This document shows, piece after piece, positions 9,256-18,498 of a stretch of DNA of 64,000 nt. The stretch spans positions 558,001 to 622,000 of the forward strand of contig NZ_QQNB01000002.1 in assembly GCF_003345355.1 (NCBI RefSeq). The letters are read 5' to 3'. Positions within the stretch are counted from its first letter, which is position 1. Every line of letters starts with the position of its first letter. The notes beneath the pieces were generated by a model, which was not told the DNA's origin, ran no database searches, and was given only the letters and a program-made list of their open reading frames with translations. The DNA comes from Sphingomonas aracearum. Its GTDB lineage: Bacteria; Pseudomonadota; Alphaproteobacteria; Sphingomonadales; Sphingomonadaceae. Position numbers and translations under genes: made by a program.

Positions 9256-10269
9256 ATGGCAGTGCTTGTTACCGGAGCAGCCGGGTTTATCGGCATGCAT
9301 GTCGCGCAGGCGCTGCTCGCGCGCGGCGAAACCGTGATCGGGGTCGACAACCTCAATGACTATTACCCGGTGGCGCTGAAGAAGGCACGCCTGGCGGAGC
9401 TGGAAAAATCCGGCGGCGCGTTCGCCTTTCATTGCGTCGACTTCGCCGATGAAACCGCACTCGACGCCACGCTTGCCGGCCGCGAGATCGACCGCATCGT
9501 CCATCTCGGCGCACAGGCCGGCGTGCGCTACTCGATCGAGAACCCCCGCGCTTATGCCCGCTCCAACCTGACCGGGCACCTCAACATCCTCGAACTGGCG
9601 CGGTCACGGCGCGTGCGGCATCTCGTTTATGCCTCGTCCTCCTCCGTTTACGGCGCCAACGCCGCGCTGCCCTTCTCCGTCGCGGACCGCGCGGACCATC
9701 CCGTTTCGCTCTATGCCGCAACCAAGCGCGCCGACGAACTGATGAGCGAAAGCTACGCGCACCTCTATCGGTTGCCGCAGACGGGCCTCCGCTTCTTCAC
9801 CGTTTATGGACCATGGGGGCGGCCGGACATGGCACCCTGGCTGTTCACCCGCGCGATCTTGGCGGGGGAGCCGATCCGCGTCTTCAACGAGGGCCGGATG
9901 CGGCGCGATTTCACCTATGTCGACGATGTGGTCACCGGCGCGCTGGCGGCGCTCGACCGTCCCCCGGCCGATGACGGCAGCGAGAAGGCCGGCGGCAATC
10001 GCACCCCGCACGCGCTCTACAACCTCGGCAACAACCGCGCCGAGGCGCTCACCGACGTGATCGACCTGTTCGAGAAGGCCTGCGGGGTGCCTGCGATTCG
10101 CCAGCTGGAGCCGATGCAACCGGGCGACGTGCCCGCCACCTATGCGGACCTGACGGAAGCCTCACGCGATCTCTATTTCCGCCCGCGCACCAGCATCGGG
10201 GAGGGCATTCCACGCTTCGTGGACTGGTACCGCCGCCACGGCGCCCCCATCGACGCCGCGCGGGGCTAG
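9256..10269 (+). CDS. NAD-dependent epimerase, UDP-glucuronate 4-epimerase type
   Basis: The 337-residue extended SDR has the Rossmann motif GAAGFIG at residues 7-13, the catalytic YAATK (Tyr153, Lys157), the SSSSVYG strand and the GRMRRDFTYVDDVV sugar-nucleotide segment. The overall pattern (VDNLNDYYPVALKKARL, GLRFFTVYGPWGRPDMA) is that of UDP-glucuronate/UDP-galacturonate 4-epimerases used for surface polysaccharides. The ATG at 9256 follows AAAGGCGGGG. It opens a nucleotide-sugar block with galU, wecB and wecC. Confidence 0.9.
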   Translation: MAVLVTGAAGFIGMHVAQALLARGETVIGVDNLNDYYPVALKKARLAELEKSGGAFAFHCVDFADETALDATLAGREIDRIVHLGAQAGVRYSIENPRAYARSNLTGHLNILELARSRRVRHLVYASSSSVYGANAALPFSVADRADHPVSLYAATKRADELMSESYAHLYRLPQTGLRFFTVYGPWGRPDMAPWLFTRAILAGEPIRVFNEGRMRRDFTYVDDVVTGALAALDRPPADDGSEKAGGNRTPHALYNLGNNRAEALTDVIDLFEKACGVPAIRQLEPMQPGDVPATYADLTEASRDLYFRPRTSIGEGIPRFVDWYRRHGAPIDAARG

Positions 10270-10272
10270 CGC

Positions 10273-11142
10273 CTATCTCTTCAGGTCGTCGATGAACGCC
10301 TGCACCGGCCCCTTCAGGTCCTCGCGCGCGAGCGACAGCGCGATGTTGGCCTGGATCCAGCCGGCCTTGTCGCCGCAGTCGAAGCGCTGGCCATCGAAGG
10401 TGAAGCCGTGGAACGGCTGCTTGCCGATCAGCTGGGCCATCGCATCGGTCAGCTGAATCTCGCCGCCCGCGCCCTTCACCGGATTGTCGAGGATCTTCAT
10501 CACCTCCGGCTGCAGGATGTAGCGTCCCGGCGTCATCAGGTTCGACCTGGCGGTGCCCTTCGCGGGTTTCTCAACCACTTCCAGCACTTCGGTAACGCGC
10601 CCGTCCACCTGGCCCGGCGTGATGATGCCGTACTTGCTGGTCTCTTCCTCCGGCACCTCCAGCGCGCCGATGAAGTTGCCGCCATGTTGGTTATAGGCCT
10701 GCATCATCTGGCCCAGGAAGCTCGGCTCGCCGACCATCAGCTCGTCCGGCAGCAACACGGCGAACGGCTCGTCGCCGACGATGTCGCGCGCGCACCATAC
10801 GGCATGACCAAGACCCAGCGGCTCCTGCTGGCGGACATAGACGGGCGAACCCGGCTTCTGGCGGATGCCTTCGATGAGCGCCATCGACTTGCCGCGCTCG
10901 CGCATCGTCGCCTCGAGCTCGAACGAGACGTCGAAATGGTCCTCCAGCGCGCCCTTGCCGCGGCCGGTGACGAAGATGATCTGCTCGATCCCGGCCTCCA
11001 GCGCCTCTTCCACGGCATATTGGATCAGCGGCTTGTCGACGACCGTCAGCATTTCCTTAGGCATCGCCTTGGTGGCGGGCAGGAAGCGCGTGCCGAGGCC
11101 GGCAACCGGAAACACGGCCTTGCGGACAGGCTTGATGGTCAT
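10273..11142 (-). CDS. galU: UTP-glucose-1-phosphate uridylyltransferase
   Basis: GalU makes UDP-glucose from UTP and glucose-1-phosphate, feeding UDP-glucuronate and exopolysaccharide synthesis. The 289-residue protein begins MTIKPVRKAVFPVAGLGTRF and has LPATKAMPKEMLTVVDKPLI, the normal nucleotide-binding start, and FDCGDKAGWIQANI at the C-terminus. It converges with the epimerase gene (three bases between stops) and diverges from wecB. Confidence 0.96.
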   Translation of the reverse strand: MTIKPVRKAVFPVAGLGTRFLPATKAMPKEMLTVVDKPLIQYAVEEALEAGIEQIIFVTGRGKGALEDHFDVSFELEATMRERGKSMALIEGIRQKPGSPVYVRQQEPLGLGHAVWCARDIVGDEPFAVLLPDELMVGEPSFLGQMMQAYNQHGGNFIGALEVPEEETSKYGIITPGQVDGRVTEVLEVVEKPAKGTARSNLMTPGRYILQPEVMKILDNPVKGAGGEIQLTDAMAQLIGKQPFHGFTFDGQRFDCGDKAGWIQANIALSLAREDLKGPVQAFIDDLKR

Positions 11143-11251
11143 CGAGGGTCCCCCTTGTCTGGCGGCGTCTTAGCCGTGCCGAATTGCGGCGACAATCACA
11201 CCGATCATGAGATTAGTCCCGTTTTAAGCCCCGACGGGCTAGCCGGTTCCC

Positions 11252-12379
11252 ATGAGCAGAACCGTTCTCGTCGTCTTCGGCACCCGGCCGGAAGCCATCA
11301 AGCTGTTCCCGGTGGTGCAGGCCCTCGGGCAGACACCCGGCCTGAAGGTGCGCACCTGCGTGACCGCGCAGCACCGTGGCCTTCTCGACCAGGTGCTGGA
11401 GATCGCCGGTCTTTCGCCGGACGTGGACCTCGACCTGATGGAGCCGGGGCAGACGCTGGACCGGCTCACCGCCCGCCTGCTGACGGGTCTGGGCGAGGTG
11501 ATGGATGCCGAACGGCCGGACATGGTCGTCGTGCAGGGTGATACCGCCACCGCCATGGCCGGCGCGCTTGCCGCCTATTACCGCCGCGTGCCCGTTGCGC
11601 ATGTCGAGGCGGGGCTGCGCTCCGGCGACATCTATCAGCCCTGGCCCGAGGAGGTGAACCGCCGCATCGTCGCGCCGATCGCCGCCCTCCATTTCGCTCC
11701 CACCGACACCGCAGCCGAGGCGCTGCGCCGCGAAAATATCGCGGCCGACACCATCCATGTCACCGGCAACACCGTGATCGATGCACTGCTCGCGACCCGC
11801 GCGAGGATCGCCCAGGAGCCCGCGCTGGCCGCCGGACTGGACGATCTTGCCGATCGCTTCGCCGGCAAGCGCGTGGTGCTCGTCACGACGCACCGGCGCG
11901 AGAATTTCGGCGGCGGCATGGAAGCGATCGCCCGCGCCATCGGTCGCATCGCCGATCGCGGCGACACCGCCGTGCTCTTTCCGATGCATCCCAATCCCAA
12001 CGTGGTTTCCGCCATGGACCGGGTGCTCGGGGAGCGGGACAACGTCGCCCGCATCGCCCCGCTCGACTATCCGCACTTCATCCGCGCGCTGGAGCTCGCC
12101 CATGTGGTGCTCACCGATTCGGGCGGCGTGCAGGAGGAAGCGCCCGCCCTAGGCAAGCCGGTGCTGGTGATGCGCGAAACCACCGAGCGGCCGGAGGGCG
12201 TCGTTGCCGGCACCGCCAGGCTGATCGGCACCGACGAAGACCGCATCGTTTCCGAAATCTTCACGCTCCTCGTCGATAGCCAGGCTTATTCGGCGATGGC
12301 GCGCGCGCACAATCCGTTCGGCGACGGCCACGCCTCGGCACGCATAGCGAGGGTGATCGCGGATGGTTTCGGAGTCTGA
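11252..12379 (+). CDS. wecB: UDP-N-acetylglucosamine 2-epimerase (non-hydrolysing)
   Basis: WecB converts UDP-GlcNAc to UDP-ManNAc. The 375-residue protein has the family motifs FGTRPEAIKLFPVV at the start, VAHVEAGLRSGD, VTTHRRENFGGG and LTDSGGVQEEAP. It overlaps the following dehydrogenase gene by 17 bp, so the two act together to make UDP-ManNAcA for a surface polysaccharide. The 109-bp gap to galU probably holds divergent promoters. Confidence 0.96.
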   Translation: MSRTVLVVFGTRPEAIKLFPVVQALGQTPGLKVRTCVTAQHRGLLDQVLEIAGLSPDVDLDLMEPGQTLDRLTARLLTGLGEVMDAERPDMVVVQGDTATAMAGALAAYYRRVPVAHVEAGLRSGDIYQPWPEEVNRRIVAPIAALHFAPTDTAAEALRRENIAADTIHVTGNTVIDALLATRARIAQEPALAAGLDDLADRFAGKRVVLVTTHRRENFGGGMEAIARAIGRIADRGDTAVLFPMHPNPNVVSAMDRVLGERDNVARIAPLDYPHFIRALELAHVVLTDSGGVQEEAPALGKPVLVMRETTERPEGVVAGTARLIGTDEDRIVSEIFTLLVDSQAYSAMARAHNPFGDGHASARIARVIADGFGV

Positions 12380-13664
12380 GCTGAAGGTCTGCGTTCTCGG
12401 GCTCGGCTATATCGGCCTGCCCACCGCCGCGGTGATCGCCCGCACCGGCGCCCATGTGCTCGGCATCGACGTGCACCAGTCGGTCGTGGATACGGTGAAC
12501 TCCGGCAAGGTGCATATCGAGGAAGTAGACCTCGACGGTCTCGTTTCCGGCGTCGTCGCGCGCGGTCATCTGCGCGCTTCGACGTTGATCGAGCCCGCCG
12601 ACATATTCGTGATCGCCGTGCCCACCCCGTTCAAGGACGACCACCAGCCGAACATCGGCTACGTCCTCCAGGCGGCGACCACCGTTGCCGCGGTGCTGAA
12701 GGCCGGCGACGTGGTGATCCTCGAATCGACCTCGCCGGTCGGCACCACGGAACAGGTGGCCAAGCTCCTGTCGCAGTTGCGGCCCGACCTGCGCGTCCCC
12801 GGCCACTGCGCGGGGACCGCCGACGTGGCCATCGCCTACTGCCCGGAGCGCGTGTTGCCGGGCCGCATCCTGGTCGAACTGATCGACAATGATCGCGTGA
12901 TCGGCGGCATCACCCCGCGTTGCGCGCGCAAGGCACTCGCCTTTTACCGCCGGTTCGTGCGCGGCGCGTGCGTCACCACCACCGCCAACGCGGCGGAGAT
13001 GACGAAGCTGACCGAAAACGCCTTCCGTGACGTGAACATCGCCTTTGCCAACGAACTGAGCCTGGTTGCGGACCGCATGGGCGTGGACGTGTGGGAAGTG
13101 ATCCGCCTCGCCAACCGCCACCCGCGCGTGAACATCCTCTCGCCCGGCCCTGGCGTCGGCGGGCACTGCATCGCGGTCGACCCCTGGTTCCTGGTGTCCG
13201 CCGCGCCCGAGGAGACGCCGCTGATCCGCACGGCGCGGGAAGTGAACGACGCCAAGGTCGCCCACACCATCGCCCGGGCGGAGGCGCTGATCGATGCGCT
13301 GCCACAGGGTGCGCCCGTTGCGTGCCTCGGCCTCGCATTCAAGGCGAACATCGACGATTTCCGCGAAAGCCCGGCGCTTGCCGTCGCCGCCCATCTTGCC
13401 CGCCGCTATGGCGAGCGGATCCATGTGGTGGAGCCGTTCACCCGTATTCTCCCCGCCGTCTTCGATGGCACGGGCGTACGGCTGATCGACCTGGACGATG
13501 CGATCGAGGCGTGCCCGGCGATGATCGTGCTGGTGGACCACGAGATCTTCCGGTCCGTCCCGCTCGACGAGCGCGCCGGCAAGCAGGTCTACGACACGCG
13601 CGGGCTCTGGCCCGATCAGCCGCGGCATGCCCGCGCCGAAGAGGAACTCCGGCTGGTCGGGTAA
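12363..13664 (+). CDS. wecC: UDP-N-acetyl-D-mannosamine dehydrogenase
   Basis: This enzyme oxidises UDP-ManNAc twice with NAD+ to UDP-ManNAcA. The 433-residue protein has the NAD motif VLGLGYIGLPTA (residues 11-22), the catalytic cysteine Cys269 in GVGGHCIAVDPWF, and the C-terminal UDP-binding domain starting GLAFKANIDDFRESPAL. The start codon lies inside wecB, which fits translational coupling. The protein family also includes UDP-glucose dehydrogenases, but the neighbouring wecB favours this substrate. Confidence 0.93.
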   Translation: MVSESELKVCVLGLGYIGLPTAAVIARTGAHVLGIDVHQSVVDTVNSGKVHIEEVDLDGLVSGVVARGHLRASTLIEPADIFVIAVPTPFKDDHQPNIGYVLQAATTVAAVLKAGDVVILESTSPVGTTEQVAKLLSQLRPDLRVPGHCAGTADVAIAYCPERVLPGRILVELIDNDRVIGGITPRCARKALAFYRRFVRGACVTTTANAAEMTKLTENAFRDVNIAFANELSLVADRMGVDVWEVIRLANRHPRVNILSPGPGVGGHCIAVDPWFLVSAAPEETPLIRTAREVNDAKVAHTIARAEALIDALPQGAPVACLGLAFKANIDDFRESPALAVAAHLARRYGERIHVVEPFTRILPAVFDGTGVRLIDLDDAIEACPAMIVLVDHEIFRSVPLDERAGKQVYDTRGLWPDQPRHARAEEELRLVG

Positions 13665-13680
13665 AGCTGCGGCGGCCAGC

Positions 13681-14679
13681 CTAGAACGGCTGGTCGCGCG
13701 TGGCTACCAGTGCCGGAACGACCGGCCGCGCCTTGCCGGTAAGCGCCGCCGCGGCCCGCTCCATCGCGTCCGCGCGCGCGGCGGGGGACGCGTGGGTGCG
13801 ACTGCGGAACAGGCCGCCCCCGATCTTGCGGCCCGCTCCGCGCCAATATCGCGCGCCGATCATCGGGTCGTAGCCCGCGTTGAACAGCAAGGCGACGCTG
13901 AGTTCGTCCGCCTCGTCCTCCGTGCGCCGGTTCAGCTTGCCGCTTCTGCCCAGCTCGGACAGCAGGCCCATGTTCACGCCCGCCGCCTTCAACCGCTCGG
14001 TATGGCGCAGGATGTTGTGCGCCAGTTCGTGCGCGACGATCACCGCGAGCGCGTCGTCATCCCCGTCCAGGAAGCGCGATCCGATCTGCACCATCTCGCC
14101 ATTGGCACTGGCCTCGAAGGCGTCGGACAGCAGCAGCTCGAACCGGCTGCGGCAGGCGGGCACCGGCTGCACCACGACCTGGCGCGAAACGCCTCCGCGG
14201 CTCACTTCCATGCGGATCGGGGCGGACGGCGGCAGGCGTGCGATGCCGCTTTCCAACGCAACCAGCGCAGCCGTGCTGGCCGGCGCTTCGGCCGGGGCGG
14301 GCGCCGGCAGCGCCACGCCGGAAATCCGCTCCACCGCATCGCCCGCGCGGAGGCTCACCTTTGCAGCCGGGCTGCCGGGTACCACGCCTTCGAAGGCGAC
14401 TTCCTGGCGCCCCAGGCCCAGCGCCTGCCGAGCCGCAGGGCGATATGCGGGAGCATATTGCTGCACGGTGGCAAGCTGCCCGCCCGTGGCCGGCTGCTTT
14501 ATGTCGCAGAGGGCCGCATTCGCCGTTGCCAGCCGGAAGCCGATAGCGGCCACCCGCATGTCCCCGGTACGCACCGCCTCGATCACGGCCTGCGGGTCCT
14601 CCGCGGCACTGTAAGGAGCAGGAGCCGCGGCCATGCTGGCGGCGGCAGCGAACGTCAGAAGCCAGGAATGACGGGTCAA
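13681..14679 (-). CDS. M48 family metallopeptidase with PDZ-like domain, exported
   Basis: The 332-residue protein has a signal peptide (LLTFAAAASMAAAPAPYSAA), a PDZ-like segment around residues 94-125 (GVVPGSPAAKVSLRAGDAVE) and a zinc-protease domain with HELAH (His217, Glu218, His221). A third ligand is expected from the Glu in RRTEDEADEL near residue 255. Periplasmic M48 proteases of this layout take part in envelope protein quality control. It converges with wecC. Confidence 0.88.
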   Translation of the reverse strand: MTRHSWLLTFAAAASMAAAPAPYSAAEDPQAVIEAVRTGDMRVAAIGFRLATANAALCDIKQPATGGQLATVQQYAPAYRPAARQALGLGRQEVAFEGVVPGSPAAKVSLRAGDAVERISGVALPAPAPAEAPASTAALVALESGIARLPPSAPIRMEVSRGGVSRQVVVQPVPACRSRFELLLSDAFEASANGEMVQIGSRFLDGDDDALAVIVAHELAHNILRHTERLKAAGVNMGLLSELGRSGKLNRRTEDEADELSVALLFNAGYDPMIGARYWRGAGRKIGGGLFRSRTHASPAARADAMERAAAALTGKARPVVPALVATRDQPF

Positions 14680-14784
14680 GCGAGCGGCTCCGCAGGATCA
14701 TGGGCAGGAACGGTCGGACAGCTAGTGATTGCGTCCCGGCGTTGCGACCCCGTATAGGCGCCACCCGAACAAGCGACACCCCTG

Positions 14785-15543
14785 ATGATTTCCCGTATCT
14801 TTCGATCGCGCACCGCGAAAACGGCCGCCCTGCCCGCCGTCCCACCGGGCCAGCGGCTCTACGCCGTCGGCGACGTCCATGGCCGGCTGGACCTGCTTGA
14901 GCCGCTGCTGGCGCGCATCGAGGACGACGATGCCGGCCGCGCGCCGGCGTCCACGACGCTCGTCTTTCTTGGCGATCTCGTGGATCGCGGACCTCAGTCG
15001 GCCCAGGTCATCGATCGGCTGATCGCGCTCAAGGCGCAGGCGCCGCAGACCCGCTTTCTCATGGGCAACCATGAGGAAGTCATGTTGCTGTCGCTGGACG
15101 CCGACCGGGAGGCGTTGCGACTGTTCGCTCGGATCGGCGGCCGCGAGACCATCCTGAGCTACGGCGTGGACCGCGCCGATTACGACGCAGCCGACTATGA
15201 CGGGCTATTCGAGCTGATGCGCGCCCATGTGCCGGAGGCGCACCGCGCCTTTCTGCGCGCCATGGAGGACATGGTGATCGTGGGCGACTATGCCTTTGTT
15301 CATGCCGGCGTGCGCCCCGACGTGCCGCTTGCCGAGCAGAAGACGGGCGACCTTCGCTGGATTCGCGGCCGCTTCCTCGACCATGGCGAGCGGCTGGAAA
15401 AGATGATCGTGCACGGTCACAGCATTGCCGACGATGTGCAGCAGATGCCCCATCGCATCGGCCTGGATACCGGCGCCTTCTCCACCGACCGGCTTTCGGC
15501 CATGGGGTTCGAATCAACACAGCGCTGGGTGCTGCAAACCTGA
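14785..15543 (+). CDS. Metallophosphoesterase, Ser/Thr protein phosphatase (PPP type)
   Basis: The 252-residue protein shows the metal-binding blocks in order: VGDVHGR (Asp30, His32), FLGDLVDRGP (Asp64, Asp67, Arg68), MGNHEEVM (Asn95, His96), then FVHAGVRPD and VHGHSI. This is the bacterial PPP phosphatase layout, similar to PrpA/ApaH-like enzymes. It may act on phosphoproteins or nucleotides, and the motifs do not decide between them. No partner kinase is adjacent. Confidence 0.88.
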   Translation: MISRIFRSRTAKTAALPAVPPGQRLYAVGDVHGRLDLLEPLLARIEDDDAGRAPASTTLVFLGDLVDRGPQSAQVIDRLIALKAQAPQTRFLMGNHEEVMLLSLDADREALRLFARIGGRETILSYGVDRADYDAADYDGLFELMRAHVPEAHRAFLRAMEDMVIVGDYAFVHAGVRPDVPLAEQKTGDLRWIRGRFLDHGERLEKMIVHGHSIADDVQQMPHRIGLDTGAFSTDRLSAMGFESTQRWVLQT

Positions 15544-15564
15544 AAACCTTAAGAAAACTAACAC

Positions 15565-15601
15565 GATCAGCTTAGATCGGCTTAGGTGTTGCGCCGCAAC
15601 A
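15565..15601. promoter_or_regulatory. Operator-like palindrome and tandem repeat upstream of a small exported protein
   Basis: Two tandem 10-mers GATCAGCTTA and GATCGGCTTA (15565-15584) are followed by the 15-bp palindrome TGTTGCGCCGCAACA (15587-15601). They lie 111 bp before the start of the 82-residue protein gene and just after the phosphatase stop. This looks like a regulator binding region, but the regulator is unknown. Confidence 0.45.
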
Positions 15602-15711
15602 ACAGCGTTCTTTTTACGGGCCCGGATGCGCCGCCGGGGGGTTGTCGCGCCGCAGAGCCTATGTCATATGGCCGCTGCAACGAACCTTCGGAGCACTAAA
15701 GGGAGTTTGAT

Positions 15712-15960
15712 ATGCGTTTGGCGAAGATCCTGATGGCGGCGGCTGCCGTTTCGATGTCGGCGGCGCCGGCGCTGGCGGCTCCTGCCAACCCGGCGGCCTC
15801 GCTCTCGGTGGCCAAGTCGGTCCGCGCCGGCACCTCGGCGGGCAAGAAGAACAACGTGGTCGCCGCTGGCGTGATCGTTGCTGTGCTCGCGGCTGCTGCC
15901 GTGGCGGTGGGCGTGGTTGTGGTTGCTGACGACGACGGCGACGACAGCGACAGCAACTAA
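15712..15960 (+). CDS. Small exported or membrane protein with acidic tail
   Basis: The 82-residue protein has a signal peptide ending ALAA near residue 23, a short linker with the basic GKKNN, one strongly hydrophobic segment (VVAAGVIVAVLAAAAVAVGV, about 49-68) and an extremely acidic C-terminus DDDGDDSDSN. A good ribosome site AAGGGAG precedes the ATG. It has its own upstream palindrome and a strong terminator, so it is likely a single well-expressed gene. The function is unknown; small proteins with this layout occur widely in sphingomonads. Confidence 0.8.
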   Translation: MRLAKILMAAAAVSMSAAPALAAPANPAASLSVAKSVRAGTSAGKKNNVVAAGVIVAVLAAAAVAVGVVVVADDDGDDSDSN

Positions 15961-15984
15961 GACTCGCCTTTGCGACGATTAGGG

Positions 15985-16018
15985 AAGGGCGGCGCCGTTG
16001 GCGTCGCCCTTTCTTTTT
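15985..16018 (+). terminator. Rho-independent terminator after the small acidic-tail protein
   Basis: A stem of AAGGGCG and GCGC on the left pairs with GCG-T-CGCCCTT on the right around a 5-nt loop and is followed by TCTTTTT. This is a textbook terminator placed 24 nt after the stop codon. Confidence 0.9.
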
Positions 16019-16218
16019 GTGCTCGCGACTGAGGCATGCCGGATCCGATGCCTGCGATGGACCTTCTCGCGTGGCTTCGCACGATCACCGGTCTGGCCCC
16101 GCCTGCATCCGCTCCGCGCGCGCTCCTTGTACTCGCGACGAGGCATGCCGGATGCAACGCCCGCCACGCGCCTTCGCGCGAAGCTTCGTATGATTGCCGG
16201 TCTGGCCCCGCCTGCACC
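16018..16218. repeat. Two diverged tandem copies of a ~92-nt unit
   Basis: Copy A (16018-16110) and copy B (16128-16218) both run from TGT-CTCGCGAC-GAGGCATGCCGGAT through CTTCG to CGGTCTGGCCCCGCCTGCA. By eye they are about 80% identical. Neither copy carries a convincing gene. Position right after a terminator suggests duplicated non-coding sequence or a decayed element. Confidence 0.7.
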
Positions 16219-17019
16219 CCGCCCGGAAGGCCCGGCGTCAACTCCGGTCCCTGCCCCAAGCGGCGCGATTTTCGGCCGGCGTAAGGTGCCACCGGCCATT
16301 CGCTTCAATCCGGTGGCAGCTCTTCGGCGCTCGCAAGGTCCAGAGGCGAACCACCCTCCCCTCTGCGGCCACGAACGGCTCGAGGTTCGGTCACCTGCCA
16401 GCCATCCGCTCCTATCCCGCCGCGCGGGCGGTCAATGGAGGACGGAGTTGGAGGCGCAACCGAGCGGGTTTGGCGTTTAACCTGATCCCGCGGCCGCGAG
16501 GCGGCAGCTTGGCGCTCGCGCCATCAACGCTTGTCCAAGCCGAAGCCCTGCCGCACCGATCTCGGGGAAGATCTGGACGCGGTGCGCCTCAGCGTGGAAG
16601 CAACCCACATCCTTTTCGTGCCGGTTCACGGCTCGACGCAGCGCGATGGCTAGCGATGAGGAGCGGACGCTGCGGAACTTGGGTCTGCCCTGCCGAGCTT
16701 TGCCCCCGCCGCGGACAACTTCGACCCTCGCACGATCTTGGCAACGCGCGCGAAGCACGCAGCGCTGAAGGCGCGACTGACGTCGAAGATTTCGCCGCAA
16801 GGCAGTTCCCGCGGCCGACCGGGTCTTGGCCGCGACCCCGCGAAAGCGCCGAGATAGAGGAAGGTTTGACGGGCATCGCCAGCCCAGACTACCACTACCG
16901 TCAGCTGGCGGCAGAGCCACCGCCAAGCCTGTCAATCGTCAATCGAGGCTACGGCTGGCTGCTGCTCGCCTGGACCATACACAAGCAGCTACCCGGCACA
17001 TCGAAGCGCGGGCGCCCGC
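16219..17019. other. Gene-poor stretch, about 800 nt
   Basis: No open frame here has recognisable protein character. The possible reading frames are rich in Arg, Ser and Pro as expected from high-GC shadow translation. I see no RNA gene, terminator or insertion-sequence end. It lies between the tandem repeat and the 3' end of the convergent FKBP gene and may be decayed sequence. Confidence 0.5.
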
Positions 17020-17598
17020 TCAGCGCGGGGCGCGGCCCCCTTGCTGCATCTGCTGCATCATCTGCATCTGCTGGATAAAGGCCTTGGACTGGAAATCGAC
17101 CATGGTGACGTCGAACACCAGCACCGAATGGGCCGGGATCGCCACTTCGCCGGTCTGCGGATTGGTGACCGGCTTGTCGCCATAGCCGAGCTGCGGCGGG
17201 ATCCACAGGCGGTACTTGGCGCCCTTGCCCATCAGCTTGAGGCCTTCCTCGAAGCCCGGGATGGCGCCACCGCCGAGCGGGAACGGCACCGGCTGCTGCG
17301 ACTTGTCGAACTGCTTGCCACTGGTCAGACGGCCCTCATACTCGACCAGCGTGATGTCCGCGTCGGTAGGGGTGGGGCCACCCTTCCCCTTCTGCAGCAC
17401 CTGGTATTGCAGGCCCGAGGGCGTTTCCACCACTCCGGCCGCGCGCTTGTTGCGCGCCAGGAAGCTCGCCGCCGTGTCGCCGGGCGCCTGGAACGCCAGC
17501 AGGGCCGCCGCGATCAGCGCCAGCACGGCGCCCAGCCAGATCCAGCGCACATAGGCCTTCTTGACGGGCAGCAGGGGAACGGCGGTGACAGTGGACAT
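17020..17598 (-). CDS. FKBP-type peptidyl-prolyl cis-trans isomerase, membrane-anchored
   Basis: The 192-residue protein has one N-terminal transmembrane segment (WIWLGAVLALIAAALLAF, about 19-36) and an FKBP domain from about residue 60 to 175. The domain shows VEYEGRLTSGKQFDKS, GGGAIPGFEEGLKLMGKG and LWIPPQLGYGD, all standard FKBP strands. The C-terminus is a short Gln/Met-rich helix (FIQQMQMMQQMQQ). It probably helps fold periplasmic or membrane proteins. Confidence 0.92.
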   Translation of the reverse strand: MSTVTAVPLLPVKKAYVRWIWLGAVLALIAAALLAFQAPGDTAASFLARNKRAAGVVETPSGLQYQVLQKGKGGPTPTDADITLVEYEGRLTSGKQFDKSQQPVPFPLGGGAIPGFEEGLKLMGKGAKYRLWIPPQLGYGDKPVTNPQTGEVAIPAHSVLVFDVTMVDFQSKAFIQQMQMMQQMQQGGRAPR

Positions 17599-17775
17599 GG
17601 GTGCTCCGGAAGTCGGCGGGTGGCGCCTGTTCAGGCTGGTCTCTAGGGCCGCTTCGAACGGCGGGCAAGCCGGGAGACAGCAGACATGACAGCGGCCGCG
17701 GGCGGCCGGCGTGACGGTACGCCCGGCAGCCCACGGCCGCGTAAATCAAGGAAGGGCAGAAGCCCCCGCGACGGC

Positions 17776-17982
17776 TTACTTGGCGCCGTCGCGCTCCATG
17801 CGCTTGCGCTCCAGCTTGCGGGCGCGACGCACGGCGGCGGCACGCTCGCGCGCACGCTTCTCGGAGGGCTTCTCGTAGTGACGGCGCAGCTTCATCTCGC
17901 GATACACGCCCTCGCGCTGCAGCTTCTTCTTGAGCGCGCGCAGGGCCTGGTCAACGTTGTTGTCGCGAACGATAATCTGCAT
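17776..17982 (-). CDS. rpsU: 30S ribosomal protein S21
   Basis: The 68-residue, very basic protein begins [20 protein letters not shown] and contains [19 protein letters not shown], the bS21 signature. It is a small-subunit protein acting near the anti-Shine-Dalgarno region. Neighbouring FKBP lies 177 bp downstream on the same strand. The 327 bp upstream (17983-18309) hold no gene I can support. Confidence 0.96.
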   Translation of the reverse strand: MQIIVRDNNVDQALRALKKKLQREGVYREMKLRRHYEKPSEKRARERAAAVRRARKLERKRMERDGAK

Positions 17983-18309
17983 AAACCGTCAAACCTCAAT
18001 TCGATAAAAGGGGAGCGCCGCGGGGACAGGCCCCACGTCGTGAAGGTGCGGCCCCTAGCAACCCCGGGGCAGGAAGGCAAGCGCTCCGCGCGCATGTTGC
18101 GCGATTGCCACGGTCCGGCCGAAAGGCGCGTCGGGGAGCCTGGCAGCGGACAACGTGTTTGCCGACCCAGCGCCGCCCGGCTCGCGCCGCAGACCCCAGC
18201 GTTCACCGGCAGCACCAGCGCCGGCTACAGCGCAACGGCCCCCATCGGCATTCACCCGCCAGCGTCGTCATGCGGGAGCACCGGGGCTGGCCGCCGCCTC
18301 AGCCGCAAC

Positions 18310-18498
18310 TCAGGCGGCGTTGCGTACTCCGCTGGCGTCCGGCTCGCCCGCGCTGCCGTTCAAGGCCCCGATCGCCGCCGTGATATGCAGCGCGGCCAGC
18401 GGATCGACCCTATCCGCCACGAGGAGCGCTTCGGTCAGGGCAAGTCGGAGATGGTCGAGCGGGGCGGAGGCGTCTTCGAACATGTTTACGCAAGACAT
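18310..18498 (-). CDS. Small hypothetical protein
   Basis: A 62-codon frame encodes MSCVNMFEDASAPLDHLRL and then an amphipathic helical stretch ALLVADRVDPLAALHITAAI. The regular Leu/Ala/His spacing and acidic start look like real protein rather than shadow, and small helical proteins of this kind occur in sphingomonads. A second Met at residue 6 is an alternative start. No domain is recognised, and it is divergent from cysS. Confidence 0.45.
   Translation of the reverse strand: MSCVNMFEDASAPLDHLRLALTEALLVADRVDPLAALHITAAIGALNGSAGEPDASGVRNAA

Noticed and set aside
13676-13693. Hairpin CCAGCC-TAGAAC-GGCTGG between wecC and the M48 gene
   Set aside because: Stem of only six pairs and no T-run; it overlaps the M48 stop region and is not a convincing terminator.
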